This document shows, piece after piece, positions 1 through 10,461 of a stretch of 64,000 nucleotides of DNA. The stretch is from Adiantum capillus-veneris (lineage: Eukaryota; Streptophyta; Polypodiopsida; Polypodiales; Pteridaceae). The position numbers and the translations under genes are program-made. The notes under the pieces were generated by a model, which saw nothing but the letters and a program-made list of their open reading frames with translations, did not search any database and was not told the origin of the DNA. The stretch is from contig CM043948.1 in NCBI GenBank assembly GCA_014529385.2, forward strand, positions 80,404,760 through 80,468,759, written 5' to 3'. Numbering within the stretch: the first letter of the stretch is position 1; the number at the start of each line of letters is the position of its first letter.

Positions 1-463
1 TTCATGCATAAGCTTAATGTGGACTTGAAGACTCCAGAGGGAGCCGAGAGATGGAATGGATATTTAGGACTTGCGAGGGAGTTGTGGTTGAGATTTAGGA
101 CTTGGAGAGAGCAGCATGCAGAGAGCTCTGGGGTAGTGCCTCCAGAGAATTGGTTTAAAGAGATCATATTGAGGCTGAGGTTCCCCAAGTGAGGTGATAG
201 AGAGGCTGCTAGCCCAAAGCTTGCCAGATTTATGCCATCAATATTGTGACGATCTGATCAGCTAGTGCATGCAACCTCTTTCCACGTTTTGCAAACGACA
301 TTATGAAAATTTCTCACACTAGGGAGCACATCCAAGGTATCGGATGTCATGATGCAAGCCTTCAAGTCCAAGACACCATGCCACTTGGTAGGGGAAACCC
401 GCGATATAATACCATTATCACTCATTGTTGCACTACGCCAAGGAAGTGCAACAACATTAAGTT

Positions 464-468
<5 letters not shown>
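1..468. other. Non-coding or unassigned flank
   Basis: No recognisable gene. A 62-codon plus-strand frame (4-192) is open at the window edge and ends in a TGA after FPK; it is rich in R, E and W but matches no family I know and could be the tail of a longer element frame outside the window. The rest (193-468) has no usable frame apart from those running through the adjacent CT repeat. Confidence 0.4.

Positions 469-534
<66 letters not shown>
469..534. repeat. (CT)n microsatellite
   Basis: About 33 uninterrupted CT units. The frames crossing it on both strands read poly-Leu/Ser or poly-Arg/Glu and are artefacts of the repeat. Confidence 0.97.
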
Positions 535-538
<4 letters not shown>

Positions 539-1283
539 TGAGATCCATCCTCAAAACCCCAAACATATTAGGCATTATACATCAAATTTGATGAGAGCGT
601 AATTACAAGGCCAATAGCAATTTATATATACTCTAGCTGGGGAGTACAAACTTTAAAAGTCTTTAATCAAGAAAATATTGATTGTTGCCATAATTAATAA
701 TATAGTGGTGTTGCAACCAATCGTTATACTAAGCATGCATGCTAGACAAAAACTCGTTTTGAACGATTTGCTCAAAAATGATTTGAATCGACAAAACGAT
801 TAATTAGCCAGTGATATATTGATTCTCTCACATGTATGTCCTTGCATGCTTATAATGACCTTGATGGTTATCTGCGTGTGCACAGACAATCACACTGCTT
901 TTGAATGATTTTTTGCTAGCAACACCATGATTGTAGCTTCTTCTTTTTTTTTGATAGCACTGCTTGAAAACCTTACCACCGTATAAGTCTTGTTGATCGT
1001 TTGCGTGTGCATGGATGACCGTGATGCTCTCTCTAAGCCACAAGACAAAACCTTTTTTTTTCAATCTTGTTTTTTGTTGCCAACATGGTGACCATTAGTA
1101 AAATTCCAGATTCACACACCAAATGACGAAAAAAAGGGAGGTAGTATCATTCGCACATAGGTAGACGATAGGGAGGTCCCATCTTCTTTTCAAACATTTT
1201 TGTTTAGAATGTGATGGTGGCCATTGAAAATCTCATCTCAAATCCCAAATTAAGAAAAAAGGGGAAGGATCTTGGAGTTTTTC
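535..1283. other. AT-rich non-coding with relic hairpin units
   Basis: No coding signal. Around 860-890, 990-1020 and 1150-1190 there are degenerate versions of the hairpin unit that is well preserved at 1284-1490: GATNNTNNGCGTGTGCANGGATGA-like cores followed by pyrimidine-rich DNA. This suggests the minisatellite once reached further upstream. Confidence 0.4.
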
Positions 1284-1490
1284 GATCGTCTGTGAGTGCG
1301 CGGATGAGTGGGGAGCTCTTGCTCTTCTTTTTTTCTATTAATATTGTAGGAGCTCCTCGATCATCTATCCACACATGGATGATCGGGGAGCTTCTCCTCC
1401 TGTTTTTCTCTATAATCTGGTAGGATCCCCTCGATCATTTGTGCGTACACAAATGATCGGGGTGATCTTACCCTCGTTTTTGTCATAATT
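1284..1490. repeat. Hairpin minisatellite, about 75-bp units
   Basis: Three tandem units start at 1284, 1359 and 1433. Each begins with a near-palindrome and continues with GGGGAGCT and a T-rich tail. Unit 3 opens with a perfect palindrome (GATCATTTGTG, CGTA loop, CACAAATGATC); unit 2 has GATCATC ... GATGATC arms with one extra base; unit 1 is decayed. The unit is DNA-level structure rather than a gene, although all units give similar W-M-x-G-E-L-L-L peptides when translated. A related single unit lies near 55990-56060. I cannot say whether it belongs to a foldback transposon. Confidence 0.8.
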
Positions 1491-2390
1491 GGGATATTTT
1501 ATTGATAAATATTTAATTGACCAAATTGATGATAACTATACCAAATCTTGATGATATTTGTTTTTAATTTGATTATTAGATAGTGATGGGAGATAGACTC
1601 CTCTCTAGATTCACATGTGGACAAAATACATCATTTACACCAACCTTCATAGATCTATGTCCAGTCCAAATGCCTTGATGTACTATAAGCCATTGAAGTG
1701 TGTTGTATCATTGCACAATAATTGATATAAGTGTGCCTTGATATAATTGTTGCATGCATCTTGCACTAAACTTGGGATGACACCATATGGAATGTTGTAG
1801 CAACTCTGTGGTGGCTGATGATTGATCCACTTGCCCGAAAAAAATTATACAAGCATTGTCAAAAGTGTTGGACATAAATATTATAATTTCAGATCCATGA
1901 ATTGGTCTCATCAACAATTTGTTGGAGGCATAAATCCTGATCTTCCTTGAGGATTTTTATAGTGCATCTAAAGAAATTGATAAAGTAAAGGGGGCCAAAG
2001 GAAAACCCTACCTGATTGATCTTCTCAAGAGCATAGACTTTTAGACTTCATCTCATTACTTGCAACATTTGCATATACATTACCAAACATAAATATGCAC
2101 AGATCTAGCAAAAATTCTTCCAAGGCTCACCTACTATCTCGAGCTCTTGTAAGCATATAAAATCTAGCAACAAGTTAGTGTCATTAAACCACTTTTTAAT
2201 GCATAAATCCCTTAAAGGATTAGTCAATTCTTTGTAGTTAAGGAAAAGTGTTGACACTTTGGGACACTTGATTACTTAAAGTTTTTGGGAGGCATGGCTA
2301 GTGAGATTGATGCTACATTACCAAGATCTACGGATTTCTCCTTTTTTCTCTCCAAATTTCTTCCTTTTGGCAAGGGTAGGGCTTCGTGTC
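1491..2390. other. Unassigned AT-rich DNA
   Basis: Short frames only, with no family resemblance and no repeat that I can match elsewhere in the window. Confidence 0.5.
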
Positions 2391-2950
2391 ATTAGAATAT
2401 CCATTGAGTTCTCCAGAGAGGCTGCTAGTTGTCTTCCTAATTTTTTCATCTTCCTTCTATAACTACTACAAGAAATCCATGTTAGAGGTATTATCTTCCT
2501 TGATAGGGATCTGCGTGCCTAAAACCATTTCTCCCTCACTTTTAGAGGGACTTATGGAGGTGATTAGCATTTTGATGAATCATTGCTAGCCATGTGTGCA
2601 AGGATGGTGGGTGTGTAAGAGTGGTCAAAGGATGCACTTTCCCCCCAAAAAGAAGATCAATAACTTAATGATTTTAGCCTCTCATTACTTGTACATATGA
2701 TTGCCAATTTGAGCAACAACTATAGATTTGTGATCTACATGCCAAGATCTTTGCGTAGATATATTACATGATATGGTTACCCGCTAGAGTATAAATTTCA
2801 TTTTGGAAAAAAGATTTGAATTCAAAGAAACTAGCCATTTTTCTTGTTGAATTCAAAAGCTGTCTTTTGATTTCTTTCTTTATACTAAAACTTTGAATCT
2901 CTTAACCACCAGATAAAGAGGACCTCCTAGCTCCCATTATCTTTCTAATG
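2391..2950 (-). mobile_element. Diverged TIR element, inverted relative of 53645-54099
   Basis: The stretch 2551-2950 aligns along its length to the reverse complement of the short element nested in the LINE at 53.6-54.1 kb. Examples are CTTATGGAGGTGATTA at 2551, the segment TGGGTGTGTAAGAGTGGTCA near 2600, and the terminal repeat ending CTTTCTAATG at 2950. The 3' terminal repeat is clear. The other terminus is not clean: CATTAGAAT at 2391 may be its remnant, which would make this copy about 100 bp longer than the nested one. There is no open frame of note, so it is a non-autonomous, MITE-like copy older than its relative. Confidence 0.75.
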
Positions 2951-4200
2951 CTCTATATTTGTTTGAAGAACCCTCATCTGCTAGCACTTTCACTTCTTCT
3001 TAAAGGGCATTAAATTTGTTGTTTCTGATAGGCATAGCTCCTCCAATGTTTTTTGGTTTCTAGTTGAGCTCCTTCTTGGTACCTACTTCAAGGTTTATTT
3101 TTTTCTTCTACCCTATTATCTTTTAATGCCTTCATTTTAAATTGAGGATAGCCTTTGCTGAATATCCTCGGCCAAAATGGAAACACGCGTTAAAGAAATT
3201 TATGTACATAATTATTTGAAGATGTAGGTTACCTAGTCAATCTATAAGAGGAATATATTTCTTCAATTCCTACTTGCTGGGCCACTTCTATGAGAAGTTG
3301 CAGGTCTCATTTTGGATTGATACTTGACTTTTGGCTTAGAACCTTGCCAACCTAACTATCAATGGATTTAAGTTCACTAGGGCCAATTCAAATAAAAAAT
3401 GGGTTGTTTCTTCTCTCACTAGAATGCCTCGGATGTGTAATATGTAGCCATCCATGTGTACAAGAATATGGAATTCTAGGAAACATGTCACCTTTCTATC
3501 GGTTTCTCTCTGTAGAACCTTTTCACCTTTTTAACCATAACTTTTATAGGGAAGGTCTAAATTGGGCACTCAATAGCTCATCGGGTGGCTCTCGATGAGA
3601 TCTTTTCAAAGAGTACCCATGTTGGACACTTTTAATGAACTCTCCACCACCACGCTAGCTGGTGCTTTTTTTTTTGCTTTCTTACAGAACCCTTGTTTTC
3701 TTTAAATTAACTCATCTCGGATTGAATTCAGGGTGCCATTTGAATAAGGAGATAGGAATATTTTTGAACGAGCCAATGAACCCATGACTAATAACTTGAA
3801 GAGCACTGTCAACATTCTCAAAAAGTAAAACAGGATTGCTTTAGACAATGCTTCACACTATATGCGTGGAGGTTTCCCATTTTAGTAGTTGAAACAAAAT
3901 TCTTTATTGAATTAGTCTCCTTACATAAAGAGTTATTGCTTTATATGTGCAATCGGTTTTTATTTTAGACATTTCTAACAATTTCCTTAAAGTCCATGTG
4001 GAAGCCCATGCCATGGTGGGCAGTTTATGAATTGAAAAACATATCATCAGACAAAGAAGACTCTAGCAAAACAAAATTGAATGTGACCTATGTTCTTATG
4101 GCGAGTTTGTGCTATGCAAAGTAATTTGTGGTATAACTTGGTTTGGGCAAGGCATTTAGATTCTGAATCTTCTTTCTGGGCTAGTCTCTCTTTGGCTCAA
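2951..4200. other. Unassigned AT-rich DNA
   Basis: No gene recognised. Frames such as 3362-3598 (+) are short, hydrophobic and without family resemblance. Confidence 0.5.
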
Positions 4201-5581
4201 TAACTTAATATGGCTAGATTAATTGTGTGGAAATATTTGTTAAGAAACTATATGTAAAAATCTCAAAAAACATAATATGAATGCAAAAGCACAAAAACAA
4301 AATCTCACAAAAATAAAATCCCAAAATTGAGCTAAAATGTTTAGGGCAAAAACCGTAGAAAACCATAATTTGGTAAGTAAGACCATAACTAAGAAAATTT
4401 GGAAATTTGATGGTTAGGACTTGAAAGATGATCAAAACCCAAAAATCTGTGCAAAAAGGGGATTGCCAAATTCCTGAGAATCAATCTAGAAAGTTTCATC
4501 CTACTTGGTGGAGGAACATGGATTGTGGTCCATGTACCTTTGTGACATTTTGACCAGATTTTGATACCAGTGGGTCAAGGGTGGTTTCTAGCAACTGAAG
4601 ACACCACTTTGGAGTGAAATTGACATTGAAAACACCCTCAAAATAAAAAATTACACAAAATTTACAAAAGCTTGGGAAATAGACCAAAATTTGGGTTTTT
4701 TTAAGTTTTAGAAATCCAAATTTAAAAAGGGGTGAGAATTGACCTCTACAGGGTATAAGCAATCTATTGACCAAGTTTCAGGTCAAAGGGCTTTCCAACA
4801 TGGATCGTGAACCATGTATCTGTTGAGCATATGAGGCTAAGATTTGACTACAAGGTAGTTGATATCATTTAAAACAACTTTCCCAAAAGGCATCATAGAA
4901 AAAATTGCAAAAAAGTAGGTCAAATCATCAAAAGACCACTACCTAGTTAAAAACCACAGGTAGACACAAAAGGTTTACTTTGATTGACAAAAGGTTGCTC
5001 AAATTCAAAACAAAGTTTTGAAGTAGACTATTGCCATTGCATGTAACCAACATGCCAAATTTGGGGTTCGGATCTAATCGAACATGGATCATGATCCATG
5101 TACCTTTTTTATTTTTTGGACAAAGACTATACTAACTTGTAGTAGAGGACATTATAAACAAAACTTCCAAAAGCAAGGAAGCCAAAAAAGTTCAAGAAGT
5201 GGGTCAAAAGTGAGAAAAAATACTTCAAGACCAGAAACTGTCAAGTAGACCTAGGGTTTGACTTTTGGGTGATCAAAACTAATCCAAATTGTACAAAAAT
5301 CATATAGCTGTGGTCAGTAGAATAAGGGCAAGATGTGTGCCAAGTTTTAACAAGTTCTAACACAAAGGTACATGAATCAAGATCCATGTTTCTTTGTCAC
5401 AAATTCAGCTCAAGATTGTACTATAGCTAGAACTAGTCATAAGGAGCATAATGATCTTTCCAAAATTAAATTTGGAGTTGATTTGTGGATTTTACAAGAA
5501 AAAAAACAATTTTTTTCCAAAAGTGCGATAATTTTCTTTTGGCTTCAAATTTTGACTAGCAGAGCGGCTTTAAAGTCATAG
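4201..5581. repeat. Tandem satellite, about 283-bp period
   Basis: A near-palindromic core related to ACATGGATCATGATCCATGT recurs at about 4517, 4799, 5082 and 5370, spaced 282, 283 and 288 bp. The inter-core sequence is diverged but shares its order: a TTTTGAC/CAAGATTT block after the core, then CTTCCAAAAG/CAAAAAAG, then GGTCAAA, then an AGTAGACC-like block. The core at 5082 is a perfect 20-bp palindrome. The last unit runs into the gypsy-derived block, and copy B of that block (16241 on) starts inside the same satellite sequence and lacks one unit-sized piece. Confidence 0.85.
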
Positions 5582-5932
5582 CCACCAAGTGTTTTTGTAC
5601 AAATTAAAAGAGCTAGAGTGTGCAGCTCAAAGTTCCACCAATTGGAGGATTTGGGTGTATCAAATAAGGTAACATGTTACAATTTGCAACTTAGAGTGTT
5701 TTCTTGATGTATTTGCAATCAAGTAGACTATATCAGAGTAGAAACCCTATTGCTCAAGATCAAGCTAGTCACATTTTAGCAAAAGAGATTGTCAATCAAG
5801 GACCATTATTGACCTTAGAGCCCATCATAGAGGAAAGTATTTCACATACTTCTTCAAAGACATCCTACACCTACATGGATGACGGGTGCAAGAGTGTGAG
5901 CTTCAAAGAGGGAACCACCTTGGGAGCAAGAC

Positions 5933-6353
5933 CATCCCAACTAATACCGACCATGAAACTATTGCATTTGAGATTTCAATTCAAAAATTTACAAAGATAG
6001 TATAGATCACTACTGTGTTAAATTAGAAGATAGACCAAGCAAGTTCAAGGACATACTTCATGTGGACTACAGTGGTGATAAATACTGCAAGGAAGAGGAT
6101 ACAATGTATTTATTGTGCAAAATCCTTATATTATGGATAAGTGGTGATTAACATCCCAACTAACACCGACCATGAAACTATTGCATTTGAGATTTCAATT
6201 CAAAAATTACTACTGTGTTAAATTAGAAGAGAGACCAAGCAAGTTCAAGGACATAGTTCATGTGGACTACAATGGTGATAAATACTTCAAGGAAGAGGCT
6301 ACAATGTATTTAACTATGAAAAATCCCTATATTATGGATAAGTGGTGATTAAC
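5933..6353 (+). repeat. 219-bp tandem duplication inside copy A
   Basis: The segment starting CATCCCAACTAA occurs at 5933 and again at 6152, each ending GTGGTGATTAAC. Copy B has it only once (16752-16970), so the duplication arose after A and B separated. The units differ by substitutions and a roughly 13-bp deletion. Confidence 0.9.
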
Positions 6354-7083
6354 AAGCACCAAGGATAAGATTGATGTCAAGCATGAAGAAAAGCCGCCAA
6401 AGTTGGACTTACCTAATGCAAAGCTTAGGCAATTGAATATTCCAAATCAAGTCAACACACACAATACACATGTGGGTATGTACAAATACAATAATGGAGA
6501 TAAAATGCTCTATTATAAGTGTGGCGAGCTCAACATATGAGAATTACCGGAGCAAAAATGCTTATATGTCTTTACATATTACGAAGAAGGTAGAGATACA
6601 CAAGTGATAATGCTTGATAAGTATAGACGATGGTACTCTACCATAGACTGCAAGGAGCTAGAGAGATATATGTACTTTGGACATCTTCATCAATATTATG
6701 TCACTCCTAGAACTTGGAGAACAATGGTCTCTGAGATGAGACCAAAAACTGCAAGAGAAAGTCCTGTGAGAACTAGAGTGGAAGATTCATTTAGTCGACC
6801 ATATTTTTTTCCTACCAAGATTGCTGAGATCCTTGAATTCAACGGTTCCAATGACCACAAATTGAGGTAGTGATGCTTCAAAGATTATCCACACTATGAA
6901 GGTTCTAGACCCTTGGATCAAAGATAGAGACGTATGACCCAATGAAAGAGCAACTGAAAAAACTCCCACCAAATTTCCTAATGATGGACATGAAGCGAGG
7001 GATTTCATATTAGGAGAGCCTAGAGTTATAAGAATGGTAGCTAAAATACAAAGGATGCGACCATCTCAAGTGGAAAATGTGCT

Positions 7084-7600
7084 GCCAAAGAGTACAATGG
7101 ATTGGGGGATCCTTATACACATGTAACACTTTTTAAGAAAGTCTTAAGAGCATAACAAATTACAAATTTCCACACTCAGTACACGGGATCTGAATTGACC
7201 TTGGAAGGAGCAATGCTGACTTGGTTCTAGCCACTAAATAGTAGATATTTCCCAAACATTGATCAACTTCTGCGCAATTTTGCAGAGGAATTCTCCAAAA
7301 GAGGAATCAAGCACAATATGATTTTCCAAACTTATACGTTTAAGCAAAAGAAACATAACAAAGTGAAGGAAGCTTTGCTTCACTTCGAGCAATATTGAGA
7401 GATGTCTCGTGCAAGAGTTATTGCAAGACAAATGATTGTCAATTCTCTTTATAGAGGGCTTGAGAAACAAAACTTTCAAGAAAAATTTGCACTTAAAGGT
7501 GTGCACCACATTTGAGCACGTCACCAAAGAAGCATTGTATCTAGTTGACAATTGCAAGATCTATGGAGAGGTATTAGAGGATACTGGCACAACCACCTAT
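7084..7600 (+). pseudogene. gag: Retrotrans_gag-like domain, copy A
   Basis: Capsid-type domain of a plant gypsy polyprotein; in an active element it would assemble into the virus-like particle. The reading frame from about 7105 gives GDPYTHVTLFKKV, then TLEGAMLTWF, PNIDQLLRNFAEEFSK and EALLHFEQY, which is the order of conserved blocks in Retrotrans_gag. It carries in-frame TAA (after LRA), TAG (after TWF) and TGA (after FEQY). Copy B has the same three stops, so the frame was already dead, or its stops were tolerated, before the tandem duplication. Strand, order and spacing fit the pol domains further right. Confidence 0.85.
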
Positions 7601-8185
7601 ACTGCCTCTTCAACCAAAACGCAATGCTCGTATTCAATCAAATAAAATGTAGATCAAGTGGTTGAGGAACCGATCCAAAGAATCAACCAACCTTAACGTC
7701 AAAGTCCAAATCTACAACAACAACCACCGTAGGTAGAAAATGTACCAAGAGCATTGAAATGGTGCACAATCGAGAAAAAATATACCAACCACAATATGAA
7801 TGAATGTGTTTTCAATAGGAATTATGTGGGAAAGACCATACGGACCTTCAATAGTGCAACCTTTGCCACGCCACCAAGGTAAAAGATAGGACCCAACAAT
7901 GCAACACAAGGAGGAGACAAACCATGGCATATGTTGAGCCAACAACCACCTTTTCCTCATGAAAATAGAGCCATTGTTCAATATACGCAGCGGATAGAAC
8001 CACTTGTGAGTCAACAGATGTTGCCACCAATTGCCTATTATGAAGAGCCGGTGGAAACTCATGGGAGAGAGCATGAGGGAATATCATATATCACAAAGGA
8101 TTTTCCTTTTTGGGTAAGCTTAGACAAGAACCACTGGGTACGAGTTTTTCCACACAAGGGTGAGAGATTAAAAATATTCTGATTT

Positions 8186-8227
8186 TGCAAGGGTTGTGGA
8201 AAAGATCACCACATCCAACACTATGCA
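8186..8227 (+). pseudogene. Zinc-knuckle-like motif of gag, copy A
   Basis: The translation CKGCGKDHHIQHY resembles a retroviral CX2CX4HX4C knuckle whose last cysteine has become tyrosine (TAT). The same motif, again with Tyr, is present in copy B near 25310-25350. It lies after the capsid domain as expected. Confidence 0.6.
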
Positions 8228-9531
8228 AAGGACCCGGATAACAAGGGGAAAGCAATTGTGGTTTTCATTGTGGTTTTCCTTGTTCAAGCAGATATGAGTG
8301 AGAGCTGACAATTCCTGTCAATGTGGTGACTAGAACTTGGGCTCAGGAAGCAACAAAAAACCATGCCTATAGCAGACGATCCTAAAATTCTTGAAAAAAT
8401 TGAGTTTGAAAGATTAACAGTAAGGACTCAAATAAACTCCTAGAAAGTAAAAAGAGACAAAATAAAACCAAAAAGACTCAAGAAAAAGATGGGCTTAGAG
8501 AAAAAACTACCCCAAACAAGAGAACAGCTCAAGCGTGAGCAAAATAACAAAGAAAAAGCCGAGGAAGTGGACTTGTCAAAAACTTTATCGGGTGGTTCAG
8601 ACTTGGTAGAAAAAGTGAATGAGCATTTGGACATGACGATGCAAGCCTACAAGGCGAGATTGAGTAGTAAGGAAACCACACATTAGAAAAAAGATGGATG
8701 ACGTATCCACATCCATAATTTGAAACAAAATGGTCAAAAATGTGCAAAAATCTCATAACGGTGCCTAAGCTCTAGTGCATCCAAAAATATTGAAAATTCC
8801 AAAACAATTAGTATTGATACCTAAAAAGGAGGATGAAAGCATGCACAATGGAAACAAAATAGGAAAACAAACTAAACTAGGGAGCAAAAAACCATTGGAT
8901 ACAAGGGTAGTGGCAAACACAACAAATGAGGCCAAGTCTCAAGAAATGCAACCAATTCTTGAAGTGGATGAGCCATGGCCACAATCCTTGTGGGAAACAA
9001 TTAGAAAATAAAAAGACGAAAGTGCCACTTTGTGGTCAACACCAATCCAAAAATCAACATGGACCATGATATTTATCTTGGGGATATACAATCATTATAT
9101 GGGGATGTAGGAATTGAAGTATTTGCAAACAGTAAAATTGGGATGTTAAGGACTTTACCCTCTTTTATAGGAGAGTACTAGATAAAATCAGAGGTAAAGG
9201 TCATTCCATCTCAATGGAGTCCACTTCCATAGATGATGTACGCAAAAAGCCTCCACAAATTGATGTCATCTCCTATAAGATGCACCATTACTCTCTCAAA
9301 AATTCTGAAGATTATACCACATTTATGGGGTCAAATAGGAAAAAACTAGAAAAAACGGGGTTGAAAATCCCTCCACAGGATGGTCCTGTAAGTGAAAAAG
9401 TGGATAAATTTGACCCTAAGAAACCAAAAGCAAAACCTGTACTAGTGAACGAGGTGCGTGATTATTTAGAAGGGGAAGAAGGAAACACCACCTTAACACT
9501 TGAAGAAGAAAAATTGACAGTGGGATGGGTG

Positions 9532-9602
9532 GGGGGATATTTCCAGGTGAGAAAGTTTTGGTGAGCACTTTTTAGGAATCAGGTGAGTAGATTCCTAAAA
9601 AG
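9532..9602 (+). repeat. MULE left terminal inverted repeat
   Basis: It pairs with 16136-16206. Recognisable blocks are GGTGAGCACTTTTTAGGAATC here and GATGAGTGCTTTTAAAGAATC in the reverse complement of the right end; both are then followed by GATTCCxAAAAG. By eye roughly two thirds of positions match. Confidence 0.75.
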
Positions 9603-9652
9603 ATTCTCTCTTCCTCCTTATCGACTCTTTCGTCTTTTTCATATCTCTATCT

Positions 9653-9655
<3 letters not shown>

Positions 9656-9716
<61 letters not shown>
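9656..9716. repeat. (GA)n microsatellite
   Basis: About 30 uninterrupted GA units just inside the left MULE terminus. Confidence 0.97.
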
Positions 9717-9720
<4 letters not shown>

Positions 9721-9845
9721 AGGGAGGTTGAGACATAGACAAAGATATGCAAGCTAAACAAATTGTTTCAAAAACAATAGAGACAAGGGTACTTAAAACA
9801 AGAACACCCATTAATAATAGAAAGTTACATTTTATTGCACTTGCA

Positions 9846-10204
9846 TTACATAGGCAAGAAGCGTTCATCTTTTGGAAGGCCCGGTTTAGGAGTAGATGTG
9901 CTGCCTTTGAGTGGCAAAAGAAGATTCACCACATTCCCTAGCTGCTGCGTCATTTCCTCCTCATCCTCCTCTGTGATGAGCCCAATCTTCTTCCAGCAAG
10001 AGAAAGAAAATTGTCCCTTCTCGTTCAAGCTGAGTAAGCTCCGCATATTGAGTTCCTTGCGACATTGATAGAGGCGATACACATTGATTTTTGCCTTTAG
10101 AGCCTCCCTAAACTAGTCGGCTCCATACAATGCCTCTCCGTTGGGAATGGCTTCCATGGCATCTCACGCAGACTTGATTTTATTCTCAAGATCGTCGGAC
10201 ATCG
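9846..10204 (-). pseudogene. Small MULE-borne ORF, about 119 codons
   Basis: Read on the minus strand from the ATG at 10204: MSDDLENKIKSA, a TGA, then DAMEAIPNGEALYGAD, a TAG, then an unbroken run to FLPM and a stop at 9846. The two stops sit where a Trp and a Gln or Trp codon would need only one transition. The product is acidic and helical-looking, with an EEDEEEM cluster and no zinc or membrane motif. It lies between the transposase 3' end and the left terminus on the transposase strand, so it may be a second gene of the element. I do not recognise the family. Confidence 0.55.
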
Positions 10205-10461
10205 TGAAAAATAAGAGAGATGTGCTACGGAAGCTAGTGGACGCTTTCACAAAAATAATTCAAGCTATGGCAATTTATAGCCATTGTGGAAATATTATAT
10301 TACTTTATACACGATTTGACACATAAACAACCAGTTCTCAAATTTGAAAAAAAAACTGCAAATGAATGTACCAAAATGTGGCCATCATAAGATAAAATTA
10401 GAAACTAGTACAGTTATCCATTTTGTGAAGCATACTAAGAAAAAGTGAGAATTGACAAATG
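10205..10461. other. Spacer within the MULE
   Basis: AT-rich, with no open frame. It would hold the upstream region of the small ORF and the transposase 3' end, both transcribed leftward. Confidence 0.5.

Larger units (their letters stand above)
5160..9531 (+). mobile_element. Ty3/gypsy-derived block, copy A (gag region)
   Basis: Degenerate 5' half of a Ty3/gypsy polyprotein, on the plus strand. In order it holds an N-terminal region of unknown type (5.7-6.9 kb), a Retrotrans_gag-like domain (7.1-7.6 kb), a zinc-knuckle-like motif (8186) and a K/E-rich linker to 9.53 kb. It is about 93% identical by eye to copy B (16241-17833 plus 24312-26650). The last bases before the MULE (reading LTVGW) continue on its far side at 16207-16240, after which sequence jumps back to the start of the block, so copies A and B are a tandem duplication. 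Several in-frame stops are shared with copy B. No 5' LTR was found. Confidence 0.85.

Noticed and set aside
258-602. Overlapping frames on both strands with poly-Leu/Ser or Arg/Glu
   Set aside because: They exist only because the CT repeat is open in all frames.
1211-1423. Repeat-containing small protein (WMIGELLL pattern) at 1.2-1.4 kb
   Set aside because: The similarity between units is explained by DNA hairpin repeats; no start context or conservation of a frame.
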